Notes: generated by a model not told the origin, from the letters alone. A DNA stretch of 64,000 nt from Enoplolaimus lenunculus (GCA_030248215.1 JASANG010002919.1:1-64000); one strand, 5' to 3'. Counted from the stretch's first letter, positions 22,701 through 35,004 are shown. Numbers and translations are program-made.

Positions 22701-25700
22701 TATACATCAGAGGAGGTCTCAGGTTGGAGACGGCCACCCATCCCGACCCTACTCACCCGATATAAAATGGGTTATTAATAGCTATTTTGCTTTTATATAT
22801 TATAAGTCGGGTCTCTACATCGTAGAAAAAATGCGCGGGTAGACTAAGCACAAGTCTGAAATGTAGGGATGTCCCGATTAATAACATTAAGCAGCTCATC
22901 TAAAACGGTCTGTTAATGAACTTTAGTTGTTAGGGGGCAACGAAATGACGATTTTAAAGCTTTTTATGAAAAAATTCTTTTAGGTAGATCCAACTGCGCC
23001 TGAAAGTTTTTTTGGTGTCATTATATCTGTGTACAGTCTGGGCTCAGCGTTGTCGGCACCATGTTTTGGTTATTTATCAAACAAATTCAAATCCACACGA
23101 TGGCCAATTGTGTTTGGCTTTGTAATAAACATTATTGGCAATGCTTTAATGGCGTTTATTGAAGAATTCCCAACGTCTGATCGACGCTATGCAATGCTTG
23201 GAGCTCGATTTATTGCTGGATGTGGGGCAGGTGCGCATGATTTTTTAGGGATGTGCCGATACGAAAATTTTTTGGTTATACCGATGCCCATTCTTTTATT
23301 ATGAAATTTAGCCGATGCCGATTCCAAATTTACTACACCATGCTTAACACACAAACAGTATACTACATTACATCATTATATGAAGACTTATACACTGTCC
23401 ATCGTAAACGATTATTTATTTTTAAAAACGGTTCATTTCAATTAATTTTTTGAAACACAACCGCAAGAGAGATAACAGTTTTCTTGACCAGGCGCACTGA
23501 TATGCGCCCAGAAATGAAATTGATAGCATTCCAACTGATTGTTGTGTGCAAAAAGTATCGGCAAAGAGTTTATAATTTTTTGCAGTGCCGATGCCGACAC
23601 TCAGGAAAAGTATCGATTATTACCAATGCCGATTAATCGGCATTTCCCAATAATATATATTGCACTAGAATGTCGCTGAGTGTGAATTGTGCTTGTATTA
23701 AATGACAAATATTTCTTTGAGGTTATAAAACTGAATAGGCTGAGGTCATGTGTCTATAGCTAGTCCTAACATTTTTAACTAATTTGAAAGCCGTGTGGGT
23801 CCGAGTTCTACCAAAACGGCCATAACTTTTTCTGACTAGGTATAAACATGGTGCTGAAGCAGCTTATTTATATACTTACATACTTATAATAGCGCAACAA
23901 TTATATTTTAAGTGATGTATTTTGTGGTATTCGATATAACGTTTTATATCAGTGTTGGGCTTGAAATGTTTAAGGGACAAATGGAGTTATTGCTGCGTTT
24001 CTAGCTCATGCATCAACATTGGAAGAACGAAATCAAGCGATGGCCTATAACGGAGCCACTGTCTCAGTAGCAATTTTTGCTGGTCCAGGTTAGCTGTTGT
24101 GCACGTAATGTCAGTTCAGGAAAGCATACATGCGAACTTGGCGTAAATTACTGACATCCTTTTTGGTTGTCTCCAGAAATGAACGATAATTTGTTCGGTG
24201 GTTCAGTTGGCACCACCCTGATCGTAGTTGCGCCAGGACACATCTAGCCTTCCTCGATAGCCCCTTCTCTTCGTCGTTGATACCGCTGTGCGGCGGATAA
24301 CCGCCCAGCACCACGTTCGCTTTATAACATTGTAAGGCATCTTTTACACTTGTTCGGTGCAGCTTGCTGAGTCCCAGGGTGCGACCGGATATCCGGCTCC
24401 GGCTCCGCCGAAAAATCGGCATCCGACTCCGGTATTTTTTCTTGCCAGATATTTGTTTTAAAATTTGAAAAAATGAAACTAATTGACTTATAGATTGACT
24501 TACTTTTATATCTTTATTGTGTCATAATTGTGTTATGTAAACCATTTTAAAGTTTTGAATAATTGGATAGCAGGGGGGTATAACGACAAGATAGGAGGTC
24601 TAAAAAGGTATATGCCGTAATAAGTGAGCTGCCAAGTTATCAATTTTATTGATTATATGCATGCATATCTATTAGTTAGAACTCAAGTAACTGAAACTAC
24701 ATTCACTGTGGAAACCTGTTTTATATTTGGTTCAATCTTAAGGCAATTAATTCAGCTGAGAACAAGTGTAACTTCCCATTCAAAATTTTTTCTCAAAACG
24801 TAGCTCCCATTCCAAAATTCTGACTAGGCCTCTGGTGCATGCCGGCCACTTTGTACTTTTACGTTGCAGTTAACGTGAAGATAAGTCAAAACTAAGCTTA
24901 AGCGAAACAATAGCCTTAAATCCTACGCTACATACACCTCTATTTTATAGTATCTTACAAAAACTGGATGCCCGACCGTAAAAGTAAGACGGGCCAAACA
25001 AATATTGCAACTGAACGCAACTTTACATAAACAGAATAATGGAATAGGTTTATTGTTAAAGTGTTAAGCTTTATCTCGAAAACACTTTTAATATAGGCCA
25101 CGGAAGGAAGAATTGTGAGTTTACGTTCTGATATCTGAATGCTACTTAGATACTCTATGCTGAGTCCGGCTTTGTAAGTTTGCAGGTTGAGACCACCGTT
25201 TCGTGGGAGTACGTCCAGTCGCACCAGATCGTTGGTATAGGCATGTGGTAGATCGTTTCGCAAATTGCTCTGATGGCTCGGATCGCGTGTGAATGATGTT
25301 AGGTCGCTGCATGGATGATCAGCTCTGTAGCACGACAGTATATACTGTTTTGACAGCATGGTGTTGTGCTCCTTGATTGGTAGAACCTTGCTTTCTTGAT
25401 GCAGGTGATCGGGTGCTGCCATAATATGACATCCGGTAGCAACTCGAAGTGCTGAATTCTGCACACGTTGCAGGGAGTCCCATCGACTCTTTGATAGACT
25501 CGGCGATCAGATTGGAGCAGCGTAATTCATAACCGAACGACTCGTAGCCTTGTATGTAGTTAGTTTTGCCTCTTTGTCTTTGCCCCATGATTGACCAGCA
25601 ATCGCTTTTATGGCAAAAGTCTTCTTGCGAACTCTGTCTTCGACCATTTTAGTGTGAGCATGAAACCGCAATGAATTGTCAAGCACGACGCCCAGTACCT

Positions 25701-28700
25701 TCGATTGCCTACCGTAGGAATTAGATTCCCGCCTATGATGACTTCCAACTCTACTTTGTATTCATGTGTGTGCGTTGTAAACAGTGTGGCTGTTGAGTTT
25801 GGCAACGACAATTCCAGCTTGCGGCGAGCAAACCAGTCTTTCAGCTCCTCTAGATAGTCGTTGACGTTGTCGCAGAGATCATGGTAGTCCGGTCCAGTGC
25901 TCCATTTATATTTTTGGAAAATGACGATAATTGATTTTAGTTTAGATTCACAGGACCAAAAAAGCAGCGCTATTTGTCCATTCGTCGTTTTTCGAATTGC
26001 TTCAATCCAACACATATTGTTAATAACATACGTAACCATTCTGACGTCAGGCGGTGGCAGAGGCATGTGTGCCATGTATAAGTTGAATAGAATTGGACTC
26101 AGCACACCACCTTGTGGAACTCCGACTTTCATTTTGCAATATGTAGATCTTTCTCCTCTGAATTCCACGTATGTTTGACGGCCTTTGAGATACGCTGTCA
26201 ACCAGCGTAACAATCTGGCTGGAATGGTTGTCTGCAGGAGATCGCTGAGAAGGGTGGCATGGTCGACTGAGTCGAATGCACGGCTTAGATCGAGTGCGAC
26301 CAGCACTGTCCTGTCGCATGGAGCCTTTCTGTTGAAGCCATCTGATATTGATTGCAAGACTCGATGAAGCGCTGTTATAGTAGAAAGAATCTTCCTGAAC
26401 CCATGTTGATCATCCGCTAGCTCGATGCCGGTGACGATCTGCGGCAGCAGCAGTGATTCCAGCAGCTTGGCAACGGGTGACAGCAGCGACACCAGCCTGT
26501 ATGACTTGCCCTCATCCATCGCTTTACCTGGTTTCAGCAACGGCACTAACCGTCCAACTTTCCACCGGCAGGGAATCTTCAAGTCCTTGAGCGAGAGATT
26601 GAGTGTATGGTATAGGTACTCTAGGGCTTTTGCTCCTAGATGCTTGAGCATGATGGGTGAGATTTCTGGACCGGGTTTGATATCTTTGATCTTCCGTATA
26701 ATCGATCGGATTGTTTTGCCATTGTTCTCTCCTGGTGTATATTGTCGATCGAGTGCTTGACAGATCTTTTTTGGTTCAGCTACCGGTCCGTGTGTGAATT
26801 TCACGGCTGCCTGCCCTACCTTGGGTGTTGCGTTGGCCAATTATTTCAGAAACTTCCATAAGTCGTTGCCCTGACGTCCACTCAGCTCTTGTCGTTCTAC
26901 GTACTCCTTCCACTTCATTCGCTTGTGGGCTTTCACTGCTTTGGAGATTTCTCGTGACAGTCTTCTGACCTCAGGGTCCGCAGGGTTGATTGCTCGGAAA
27001 GCGTCACGGCGATCAGCAAGTCTCGCTGACGCATTGGGGAAATTCAGTCGAATACTTTTGATCCGGCCTCTGGGTAAGTATAGCCGGGTCACCTTGCTGA
27101 GGATCTCACGAAAAGACTTTTCTCCTTCAAATACCGTTTCTGGGATTCGTACTGTTTCAAACTTCTTTTCGCAGTATTTTTCGAACCGTTCCCAATCAGC
27201 TTTGGCTAAATTCACGTAGAACTGATTTTTCGATGTGAAGAATGTGAGTTTTCTTCTGACTTCAAGGCAGATTGGTAAGTGATCGCTGCTCAACTTCACC
27301 TCAACAGACCAGTCGATTGATGGCGCTAAACCCCTGTTGTCAGCGTGACGTCTGGTGAACTGTTGCCATCAGGAGTCATTCTAGTGTGATTATCGCCGTT
27401 TAAGACCACCAAGTTGAGATTATCAAATTCCTCGGCCAACAGTGTACCTCTATTATCCTCAGCCAGGATGGAAAACCAGTCACCATGATGAGCATTGAAG
27501 TCACCCACCAGCACATATTCACCTAATCGACGAAGATGCTCGAAAGATGGACGGTACCCGGGTTCACAACTCGTCTGTGGTGGCACATAGATATTGATGA
27601 TGAGAAACGATGAGCGGCCAGACTTCATACACACAGTATATTTACATTGTGTGATACACGTTAAGGTGGGGTAACAGAGAACTTTGAGGTAATGTATGGC
27701 TAAAGACACAGGCTGAAATCGCAACGAAAATACGTGTAGTATAGTATATACTTAACCTTCCAAGTAGTGCCTTACAGGTTTCGCTGCTGCTTTGTCCCCA
27801 ATCGGATATCCAGGATTTGTCGCAGAGCCTATTCATATCGATACCTACACAATGGAAGCGTATACATCTATATTTCTCTCACTCACATGCATTATTCTGT
27901 TTGTGTTTCCGTTTCGCGAATATCACATTAGTATTGATGAAGAGAACCAAGGTAAGATTTTATATTATTTTAAAATGAATTTGTACTATCGCCTGGTTTA
28001 GCCTAACAACCGCAGTCGGCAATAGAAAGCCTAGACCAAGGTTGTCTCCATCTCGGTTATGTTCGTGCTGTAACTAAAACCGAATTCAGTGTGTGTTTGA
28101 AACTTAATTGAGTGAGGATTTTGTCAATAATTTTGTTCAAATTAAGGTTTTCTAACTGAATTTAGATTGGTGTCGGCCTTAACAGCAATTAATCGTCGGC
28201 TTTGTATTCAAAATTTATTGTCATAAAAGCGAAAAAAATATTTACAAATTCAGCTAATCATTTAGATTTGAATTCAGAATTAAAAGGTGTGTAACAAAAG
28301 ATAAGAATACGCCCGGATACGTATGTACGTACTACAGAATGTGCGAGTCGAGACGAGTACTTCAATAAAATCAAAACACTTTTCAACGTTAAATATCAAA
28401 CAAACTTTTAACTAAACGACTAATGGAGTATATTTTGTTGTGTACAGAAGGAACTGAACATAATTGATATATTTTAGATGAAGAAAAGTTGAAATTGGTA
28501 ACAAACGCAGACTCTTTCGAGTTTGACAAACTGGCTGCAATCAATTGTATTATGATACGATTTGTGTTTTTGTTTTGTGTTGTTTATGATGATACGTAAG
28601 TATCCTTATGTCTTTGTATACCTACCATTTGTGGAAAATTTTTAAATGTGTAATAATATCGCATTCATATTGTTTTTGACTTTAAACACTTGAACTACTG

Positions 28701-31700
28701 CCTGCTACCTGATACAATAGATCTTCGGAAGATAAAAAAACTAGAATCCTGTCATTGTGAACAAATAAATGATAAACAACAGTGTATGGCTTTTCGAGCA
28801 AAATTATTTCATATACATTTAGAGACTGTAGTGCGTTCGTGTTTCTCAAGAAATATAACAAATATTAGGGATGACTGGTACCAAAATATTCCCGATGCCG
28901 ATTTTAATTCTGACAATAGGTCGATGCCGATTCCAATTTTAATACACGATGCTTAAAGAACAGATAGGATACAACATTACATCATTATAAATGCGAAGAC
29001 TTTTTCCTAATAGCCATAGAAGATTATAATTTAATGAGAACATTTCGTTTCGATTAATTTTTTCTAATACAAACGCGAGAGAGATAACAGTTTCACTGCT
29101 CAGACACGCTGATGTAAGCCAACTAGTAAAATTGATAGCATTGTAACTGACTATTGTGTGAAAAAGTATCTGGAATGGTGTTGTAGTGTCGACTGCCGAT
29201 GCTCACGGAAAGTGCTAATTGTTACCGGTGCCGATGATTCGGCACATTTCAAAAATATATTTTGTTAGTGTGGAGGGTAGGGTCCGCTCACATTCGAGTT
29301 CCCTTGTTTCACTCTTTCCCCCAGTGGAACATCGTATTTATCCACCCTCTTTGCAAGCACAAAACAATTTACAGTTCGCAGATATTCAAAGTATAATTTA
29401 CACTAGTTTAATGGCCCTCTGGGTCGATGAAATGTACCTGTACCAGAAAATTTTGCAACTAATTTATACGTATTGAAGTACGCGTTAGGAGCAGAAGACG
29501 TTTAAGCTACAAACGATTTACAACTTCTTCCTACGCCAGGCTTACCGCAAGGGATTGCTCTCCACTCAACATCAACCCAAGGAAACGCCAATTAAATATT
29601 GTTTTAACATTGAAATTTGTGGTAGTAAAGTATTGCGAATGTGTTTAAGGATTGGTTCTCCGCTAACAATGGCAATGTTTGGTTGGTCGCGTAACGAAGC
29701 CGTCCGCTACAACGGAATCATTCAAGCGGTTTCTGGTGTCATGGATTTTTTTGGCAATTTAGGAATTGTGTTTGTTCTGAAATAGTTAGTTTTAACCCAC
29801 ATAATTATATTTTTGCTCACTTCATTTTATCTTTGCCCACCAACATGGGCAGTATCGAATCTGAAAACCATGGAAAAATACTAAGATAACCAATCAGTGG
29901 TGGTTGAACTGCACCAATTGTTCAGCTAGATACATCTCACAGCTGCTATTCGGCCTAGACCAAGCTGCTACTTGTTTAGAATAGCAAGTTGGTCTAGGCC
30001 AATTACCAATTATTCGGCTGAATTGCAACCTGCGATATATACACGGAGTAATGTAACTGTGTGCCAAAAATGGTAACCATCTATAAGAATCTTGCTGCTT
30101 TCGTGCTACTGTTAGTGTTTGCATTTATATTTCTGTTGTTTAAACTATTTTTTGATTAAATGTTTCAATAAACGTTTTTCTCTCTACCCAGAACGACGGT
30201 ATATTGTTATATTTTAGTGTTCAAGAACGAACAACTATTTTGCTTGGTTTGCCAGCATTTGCGCTGTTCTATCTCATATCCTTTGCTTGGCCAACCTTAC
30301 CTCCAATTGAACTCGGTAAGTATTTGTAACTGTTATCTTTACTTTAATTGCTGTTAAAATTGTTTGATTTGGAAGAATTTTGTATATATCACGGTTTTTT
30401 TGGGTGAAATAGGGGGTTTTCACCCACTTTGTTTCAAAAAACCCCTCGAAATTCAAACTAACCCACTCGAAACCCCCCTAATCTTCCAAGTGTTTTTCAC
30501 AGAAAACAATTTTACCTAATGCTAAAACTTAAATCGAAAATACAAACTGAGACAAATAAAATATTTTTGCACCTTCCCCTATCGGAAAGTTACCTATTTC
30601 ACTTAGCACTGGAGCTATGACTCATTTCAATGCGTATTTTTTATATGTATACGTATTTGTAAACTTATACGTAGATGCATGTATGTATATATATATAATA
30701 CATACGTAATTATATGTCTTTTCGACCGTATTTGAAAAACCCATTTTATTTAAAAAACCCACTTAAATTAAAAAACGCACTAAAGCACCCACGCCGAATT
30801 TTGAAAAAAGAAACCCTGATAGCAAATTTTTTTGCTGGGGGCCCCCATGACTTTTCTAAGCCAAAAATTTTCAATGTTAAAACATTAAGACCTGGACTTT
30901 TTTGAGGCGGACATTCGGCAAAATGTGATTTTATATTACGCTGAGTACTCATAGCGTTATAAATACCGGTAGTAACTAGTACAATTTAATAATGAACTGA
31001 AAAAAGCACAATTATATAAACACCGTTTCAGGGCATACAGCATTCGAAAGTACCTTGCAGCAACAAGTTCAACCCGCCTGAGCCTTATGATAAACTGAAG
31101 CTGTGACTAATATATAAAATATATGTTAATCACAGTTTCAATTATAGATTATCTATATTTTATATAATTGTGCTTCTTTCAACTTCTAGTAAAGTTGTCA
31201 GTAATATTAGTTAAAATTATTGTTATTAGCGTTTCCGGGGAATTTTTGTCATGTTGAGCGATGAGTAATCTTCAGTTGAGTTGGAAACACGATCTAGAAT
31301 AAAAAAATGGTCCAAAAAGTCGGCTTGCAAAATTTTGAGCCTGCCCCCCAGGACCCCCCAGATCATCTGGGGGCCCCCAGGAAAAGTGCCCCCCAGCACA
31401 GTTAGCTTCCCCCCAGGAAACTCCTGGGGGCCCCCCAGGAAACGCCCCCCGGCGGAAATTTTCAAGTTGTGGAGAAACCAGATATATATCGAATTCTTGC
31501 GTAATGGAACCACTGTGTATTATACTGAGAATATATTAAACTTCAGAATGCTCGCCGACGAACGATATATTAGGCAATGTATCTATATTCGTGTTGTTTT
31601 AGGACCGAACTTCATTAACGGTACCTGGATGCCGTATGGAAATGATTCCAACATTACTGATGACAACGCTACTGTGATTTCACTTGGAAATTCATCAAGG

Positions 31701-33950
31701 TATTGCTTTAGTGTTGAAGTGTAACAATAGACAATGGTTGTGTTTTCGAATTTTTACTTAAGTATTTTACATATTCATCAAAACCTACTATGCCAAATTT
31801 GATTTTCGATAACCTTTGGTTAAGTTGAAGTAGTTGTAGTTTTCAGTACAGTTTTGGACGTGGCAAACCGTACATAGATCAGTGCTGAAAACGATTATAA
31901 ACTCGTGTTGCTGGATGGCCAACTGGGTTGGAATCGCTTTTTTTGGTGATTGAAATGTTGTAGTGTGTTCTTTTAGTTTTTCTTTGTTGAACGCCACCAC
32001 TGATGGTACAGCGTTGTTCAGCAGCGATAGTATTCCAATGAACTGTAATTATGAATGGTGTGCACGTATGACACGCATTAATTTGCCGCAGTATATTGTC
32101 GCGTATTGCTTTCTGGTGGCTGCATTTGTCACAGCGTTTACTCCAACGAGTGCGTTATATTCGAAAGTGCTTGGGCCTGTACGTCAGGTACAATATCTGG
32201 TTTTTAAGAGAGTATAAAGCACAATCGTCAAGTCCGGACGCGGCGACGATTTCACTTCGGGAAATATAATGTTATTTTAACAACTCTTTAGAAGTTTAGA
32301 GACTGTTAAACTTATTTCAAATTTTATGTGCCATTTGCGAAAGCATGTACCTGAGAGCACGGTACATTTTTTATCATATCGCGTCACGCGACATTTTGAC
32401 ATTTTCTTGATATTCTTGGTTAGACACGTGTAGAAAGTTACTGAAGTGATGTCGTAGTCATTCCAAAACAAGTTTACACAGCAGCAATGTTTTGGTATGT
32501 AAACGTGTGCATCGGCTGTACATTCATATTGGTTGACGGTCGTTCTTTTATTTAATTCGTGATCTGTTGAGCTTAGTCACGCAGTGAGCGAAACGGGGGC
32601 GTTTGCAGTATGTATGGGCGGGGAAGGAGGGTAGAAACAGAGTTGCGATGTCGGTTGAAAGTAGATTCACAGTTAGTTCTGATTCTGATTAGAAATTTAA
32701 AATATTGTAACACGCGGCCTTTTCAATTCCCATTCCAGTATTTATAATCTTGCAGTTAACAGTCCGCTTCCGATATAATCTGGTTCCGTTTTACATTCGG
32801 TTTAGATCTTTTTCTGGTCTCTTCCATGGTACCATATGGCTCCGGCCCCGGGACATCTCTATCTTATGTTTACCGGTTCATGGTAAAATTGCATGAATGC
32901 ATAAATTGCACTTTCAGGGTACGTGGCAGGGCATATTTGCAGCGAGCGGAAATCTGGCAATGACCGTGAGCCCTTTGTTTGTTAGGTAAATTGTACTGCA
33001 TAATATAATGTTTTTCAAGGTTGCATTGAATAATAATACATAGTAAAGGCAAATATGGCAATGCAAACCTTAACGTGTTGGTAGCCAAAGTTTTCAAGTT
33101 AATTGTATGCTGGAGCGAGGTAAAACTATCGGCTTCTGGTGTACCCGTGGTCACTTCAGAAATTTCTGATTGGGAACGTCGAGTGAGTGTCCGCGAGAAG
33201 TCAAACGCAATTTTAGAGCTAAATCTTAACGCAAAATTTTGACCTTGATCCGTGTTTTGTGGTCTTGTGTGAACCTACGATCTGCAGTTGTAGGTGAACC
33301 ATGTTTGGCGTTTTTTGTCATTTTTGCTGAAGACAGCAAAATGAATAATGAATCATATTTGTCTTTAACATTTACAGCATTTTAGCAGTATAATGAAGGT
33401 ACCAAATCGGTGTTTGCTTTAGGTCATTGTTTTGACAATGTCCTGTCGGATAGAAATTTTCAAAAACTGCTGCCTCAACATCACAAATAATTTTTTGAAT
33501 AAACGCAACTTATGCAGAAATATGGAAATTTGATTGCGAGAGCTCTCTACAAAACTTCTACCGGGCCCGTCTACAGACTTTCAGGTATTTCATAATATTT
33601 AGGTGTTGCTTAATCATTTCAGCACGCTGTTCGAACACGCTGGTCCTCGTGCTGCTTGGGGTGTCGCGTTGTCGCTTCTTGCTATTTCATTTGTCGTAGT
33701 CGCATGTTGTTATCGTCGGTTGGTTCCGTTCAGGTATACTGAAATTGTTCCAGTAATCACGACTGACGACTCCTTTGACGTTCTACCGACAACAGGCGGT
33801 GAACAAGTCGGGGTACCAAGAAGTCAGGTAGTGAGAGATCGTGGAGTTAGTGTTGCGTCTACGACGAGTACACGGAGCGATGGCTCCTGGTTCCCACGGA
33901 TCAGACGGTTTTCGCGCTACGATCCAGATGATACCAGCTATGAAGCTTAA
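19710..33950 (+). CDS. MFSD8: MFSD8/CLN7-like lysosomal MFS transporter (11 exons found, start missing)
   Basis: Exons are 19710..19839, 22984..23230, 23975..24088, 27778..27951, 28478..28595, 29650..29784, 30218..30315, 31603..31699, 31977..32187, 32918..32985 and 33623..33950. Phases fit and about 572 residues are covered (human MFSD8 has 518). MFSD8 is a major-facilitator protein of lysosomal membranes, proposed to be a chloride channel or transporter, and is mutated in human neuronal ceroid lipofuscinosis 7. Diagnostic matches in order: WASLWPYLSQVDPTAPESFF, ISVYSLG, ARFIAGCGAG, SPLTMAMFGW, AVRYNGIIQA, YSKVLGPVRQGTWQG and HAGPRAAWG. A luminal loop has NX(S/T) sites. Exon 1 found here enters in phase 2, so at least one upstream exon with the ATG exists and I could not place it. 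A hydrophilic tail of about 75 residues follows the last membrane segment. The intron at 24089-27777 holds a reversed LINE. Confidence 0.95.
19867..20485 (+). mobile_element. hAT-like MITE of the CGGAATCGG family, interrupted
   Basis: The left part (GGTGTAAAGCGGAAGTGG) and the repeated CGGAATCGG motifs match the copies at 54030 and 58023. A second element of the CAGGGATGGG family is inserted at 20121 and runs to about 20395. Both lie in the MFSD8 intron after 19839. Confidence 0.65.
20569..20676 (+). pseudogene. Duplicated fragment of calpain exon 6 and its intron
   Basis: The sequence matches 59200..59325 with very few base changes and one gap of about 20 bases. It includes the last 46 bases of calpain exon 6 (coding [15 protein letters not shown]), the GTAAGAAA donor and the start of the intron. 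It has no partner exons and lies inside an MFSD8 intron in sense direction, so it is a non-functional copy. Confidence 0.9.
20991..21775 (+). mobile_element. GC-palindrome transposon, copy 2 (complete ends)
   Basis: The terminal repeats are CTGGCTTCTCCACAGC and GCTGTGGAGAAGCCAG. The 4-base sequence GTAC flanks both sides (20987-20990 and 21776-21779). The homologous region at 59600-59630 is uninterrupted and serves as the empty site. Ends carry stacked CCTGGGGGCCCCCAG-type palindromes. A short frame at about 21532 begins MSTQRNIKSHFVECLPQKK. At 785 bases it is non-autonomous. Confidence 0.88.
22241..22983 (+). other. MFSD8 intron sequence with repeat traces
   Basis: This is intron directly before the exon at 22984. 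It holds short TATCCGGTT-type repeat traces (about 22480-22530). I see no exon or other gene. Confidence 0.4.
23246..23650 (+). mobile_element. hAT-like MITE of the GGGATGTGCCGAT family
   Basis: It begins TAGGGATGTGCCGATACG and ends CCGATTAATCGGCATTTCCC, with repeated GCCGATGCCGAT motifs near both ends. It starts only 16 bases after the donor site of the MFSD8 exon that ends at 23230. Copies also lie at 28866, 50386, 56889 and 57191. Confidence 0.78.
24110..27725 (-). mobile_element. 5'-truncated non-LTR retrotransposon (APE-RT LINE), nested and broken
   Basis: On the minus strand: a partial AP-endonuclease domain (27724..27326, with YVLVGDFNAHHGDW and SSPDVTL; then SDHLPICLEV near 27290), the reverse transcriptase (about 27100..25608, with KVGRLVPLLKPGK, LDLSRAFDSVDH and GVPQGGVLSPILFNLYM), a C-terminal region (25464..25130, NSALRVATGCH) and the terminal RCVLAQLRSGWC segment (about 24360..24115). 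Several stops and frame changes break it. The YADD active-site box is replaced by about 130 bases of another repeat (25905-26035). Another insertion of about 0.7 kb separates the last two parts. It resembles Jockey/CR1-like elements; I cannot fix the clade. It lies antisense in an MFSD8 intron. Confidence 0.9.
25905..26036 (-). repeat. Piece of the CGGAATCGG-family repeat inside the LINE
   Basis: Read on the minus strand it matches 19966-20092 closely (TATGTGTTGGATTGAAGCAA, then TTGGTCCTG and TCATTTTCCAAAAATATAA). Neither terminal repeat of that family is present, so only an internal part was inserted. It keeps the LINE frame open. Confidence 0.85.
28866..29255 (+). mobile_element. hAT-like MITE of the GGGATGTGCCGAT family, diverged
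   Basis: It begins TAGGGATGACTGGTACC and ends GATTCGGCACATTTC, with GCCGATTCC motifs and the shared internal GAGAGAGATAACAGTTT. It lies in the MFSD8 intron before the exon at 29650. Confidence 0.7.
29895..30030. repeat. Imperfect palindrome in an MFSD8 intron
   Basis: GGCCTAGACCAAGCTGCTA is followed after a short loop by its near reverse complement, TAGCAAGTTGGTCTAGGCC. Outer parts (ACTGCACCAATTGTTCAGC and GCTGAATTGCAACC) also pair loosely. It is probably a small foldback element. Confidence 0.6.
30826..31481 (-). mobile_element. GC-palindrome transposon, copy 3 (reversed, one end cut)
   Basis: Compared with 20991..21775 it is reverse-oriented. The terminal repeat GTTGTGGAGAAACCAG is at 31481 and the opposite end is truncated within the palindrome block. 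The minus-strand frame at about 30952 begins MSTQRNIKSHFAECPPQK, as in the other copies. It lies 120 bases before the MFSD8 exon at 31603. Confidence 0.82.
32340..32397 (+). repeat. Fragment of the MED18 inverted-repeat sequence
   Basis: GCATGTACCTGAGAGCACGG and TATCGCGTCACGCGACATT match the arms at 11060 and 13358. It shows that those arms belong to a dispersed family. Confidence 0.75.
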
Positions 33951-34627
33951 TTTTTTTCGAGTGTTGATTTAGTACACTGCAAAAATAGTCCGAAAAAACC
34001 TATTTCGGAAAGAGTCAATTTGACTCACCTATTTTTGCGTCTGTTGAATTGAAATTTTGTGCTCTGGAAAATCATAAATCGGCTTACCTGAGGATTGATG
34101 TGATTACGATTATTTCAGGTAACTCACTGGTTTTGCGTCCCACTGCATGCAGGCAGCCTGAGTTTGGAGTCTTTGTTTAGTTTCCCCGGTTTGCAAAATA
34201 TTTGTCGTTTTGTAGGGAAGTGTGTTGTTATTTGTTGTGCATATTTTACGTTTATGGCTGATCATTTAACATTATTATATGTACATATGTAGATAGTGAA
34301 GACGTATTGTTATAGTTTTCATTAATAACATGCTTGGTCTACGTGCTGGTCATTGGTTCGATGTTAAAGTTTCGCGCCTTTACACATGTCCCGCAGGCTT
34401 CGATTTAAGAAGACTTATAAAGCATTTGCCTGAGCCTTAGGATCGATTTCAAATGTGAGGTAAAGTATACAATAACCAAAATTCCGATAAAGTTATATAC
34501 TACGAAATGGTTCAAACAGTATTCAGCGGCGCCTAGATAGTTATTCTAGTTTAAAATTTATGAGAACTACGTTTTGATAAAAACCCTTGGAATTTTTTTA
34601 AATTTTTGTTTAATTTATAGTCTGTAC
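33951..34627 (+). other. MFSD8 3' UTR and downstream DNA
   Basis: Bases about 33973-34038 are a deleted copy of the hairpin MITE family (TACACTGCAAAAATAG; compare 48699). I see no AATAAA in this stretch. The first one downstream lies at 34747-34752, inside the next repeat. Confidence 0.5.
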
Positions 34628-34925
34628 TGTAGTGACCCGAATAAGAGGGGGTCCCACTTTGAGTCCATATCACTAGACGAGTCTGTAGGCGGATAGAGTC
34701 CCTAAACCGTAACTGGAGTTCACAAATGTCTATTCTTATTGTAGTGAATAAATGACTAAACAGAAACGTTTAATTCAACGGATAGTTGTATAATACCGGA
34801 TATATTTCAGTAACGAAGCGCGGCAGAAGGCTTGTTAAAAATGACAGTCCGTAATCAAATAACAGGGAGTGTACCTTCTGGAGAGGCAAATAAATATCAG
34901 CCCCCCTCGTATTCGGCTCACTACA
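34628..34925. mobile_element. TGTAGTGACCCGAATA repeat, copy 1 (solo-LTR-like or MITE)
   Basis: It begins TGTAGTGACCCGAATA and ends TATTCGGCTCACTACA, inverted ends that start TG and finish CA. It shares its body with 39461..39891 (TTCAACGGATAGTTG, TCTGGAGAGGC). These ends suit a solitary LTR of a Gypsy-like element or a MITE. No coding part is present. An AATAAA lies at 34747-34752. Confidence 0.6.
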
Positions 34926-35004
34926 GTATTCAAAATAACATTTTATGTTACTTATTAGTAAAATTCCTTCTAGGTTTTTGTTATATAAAGCGTATAGGCA
35001 GAGG

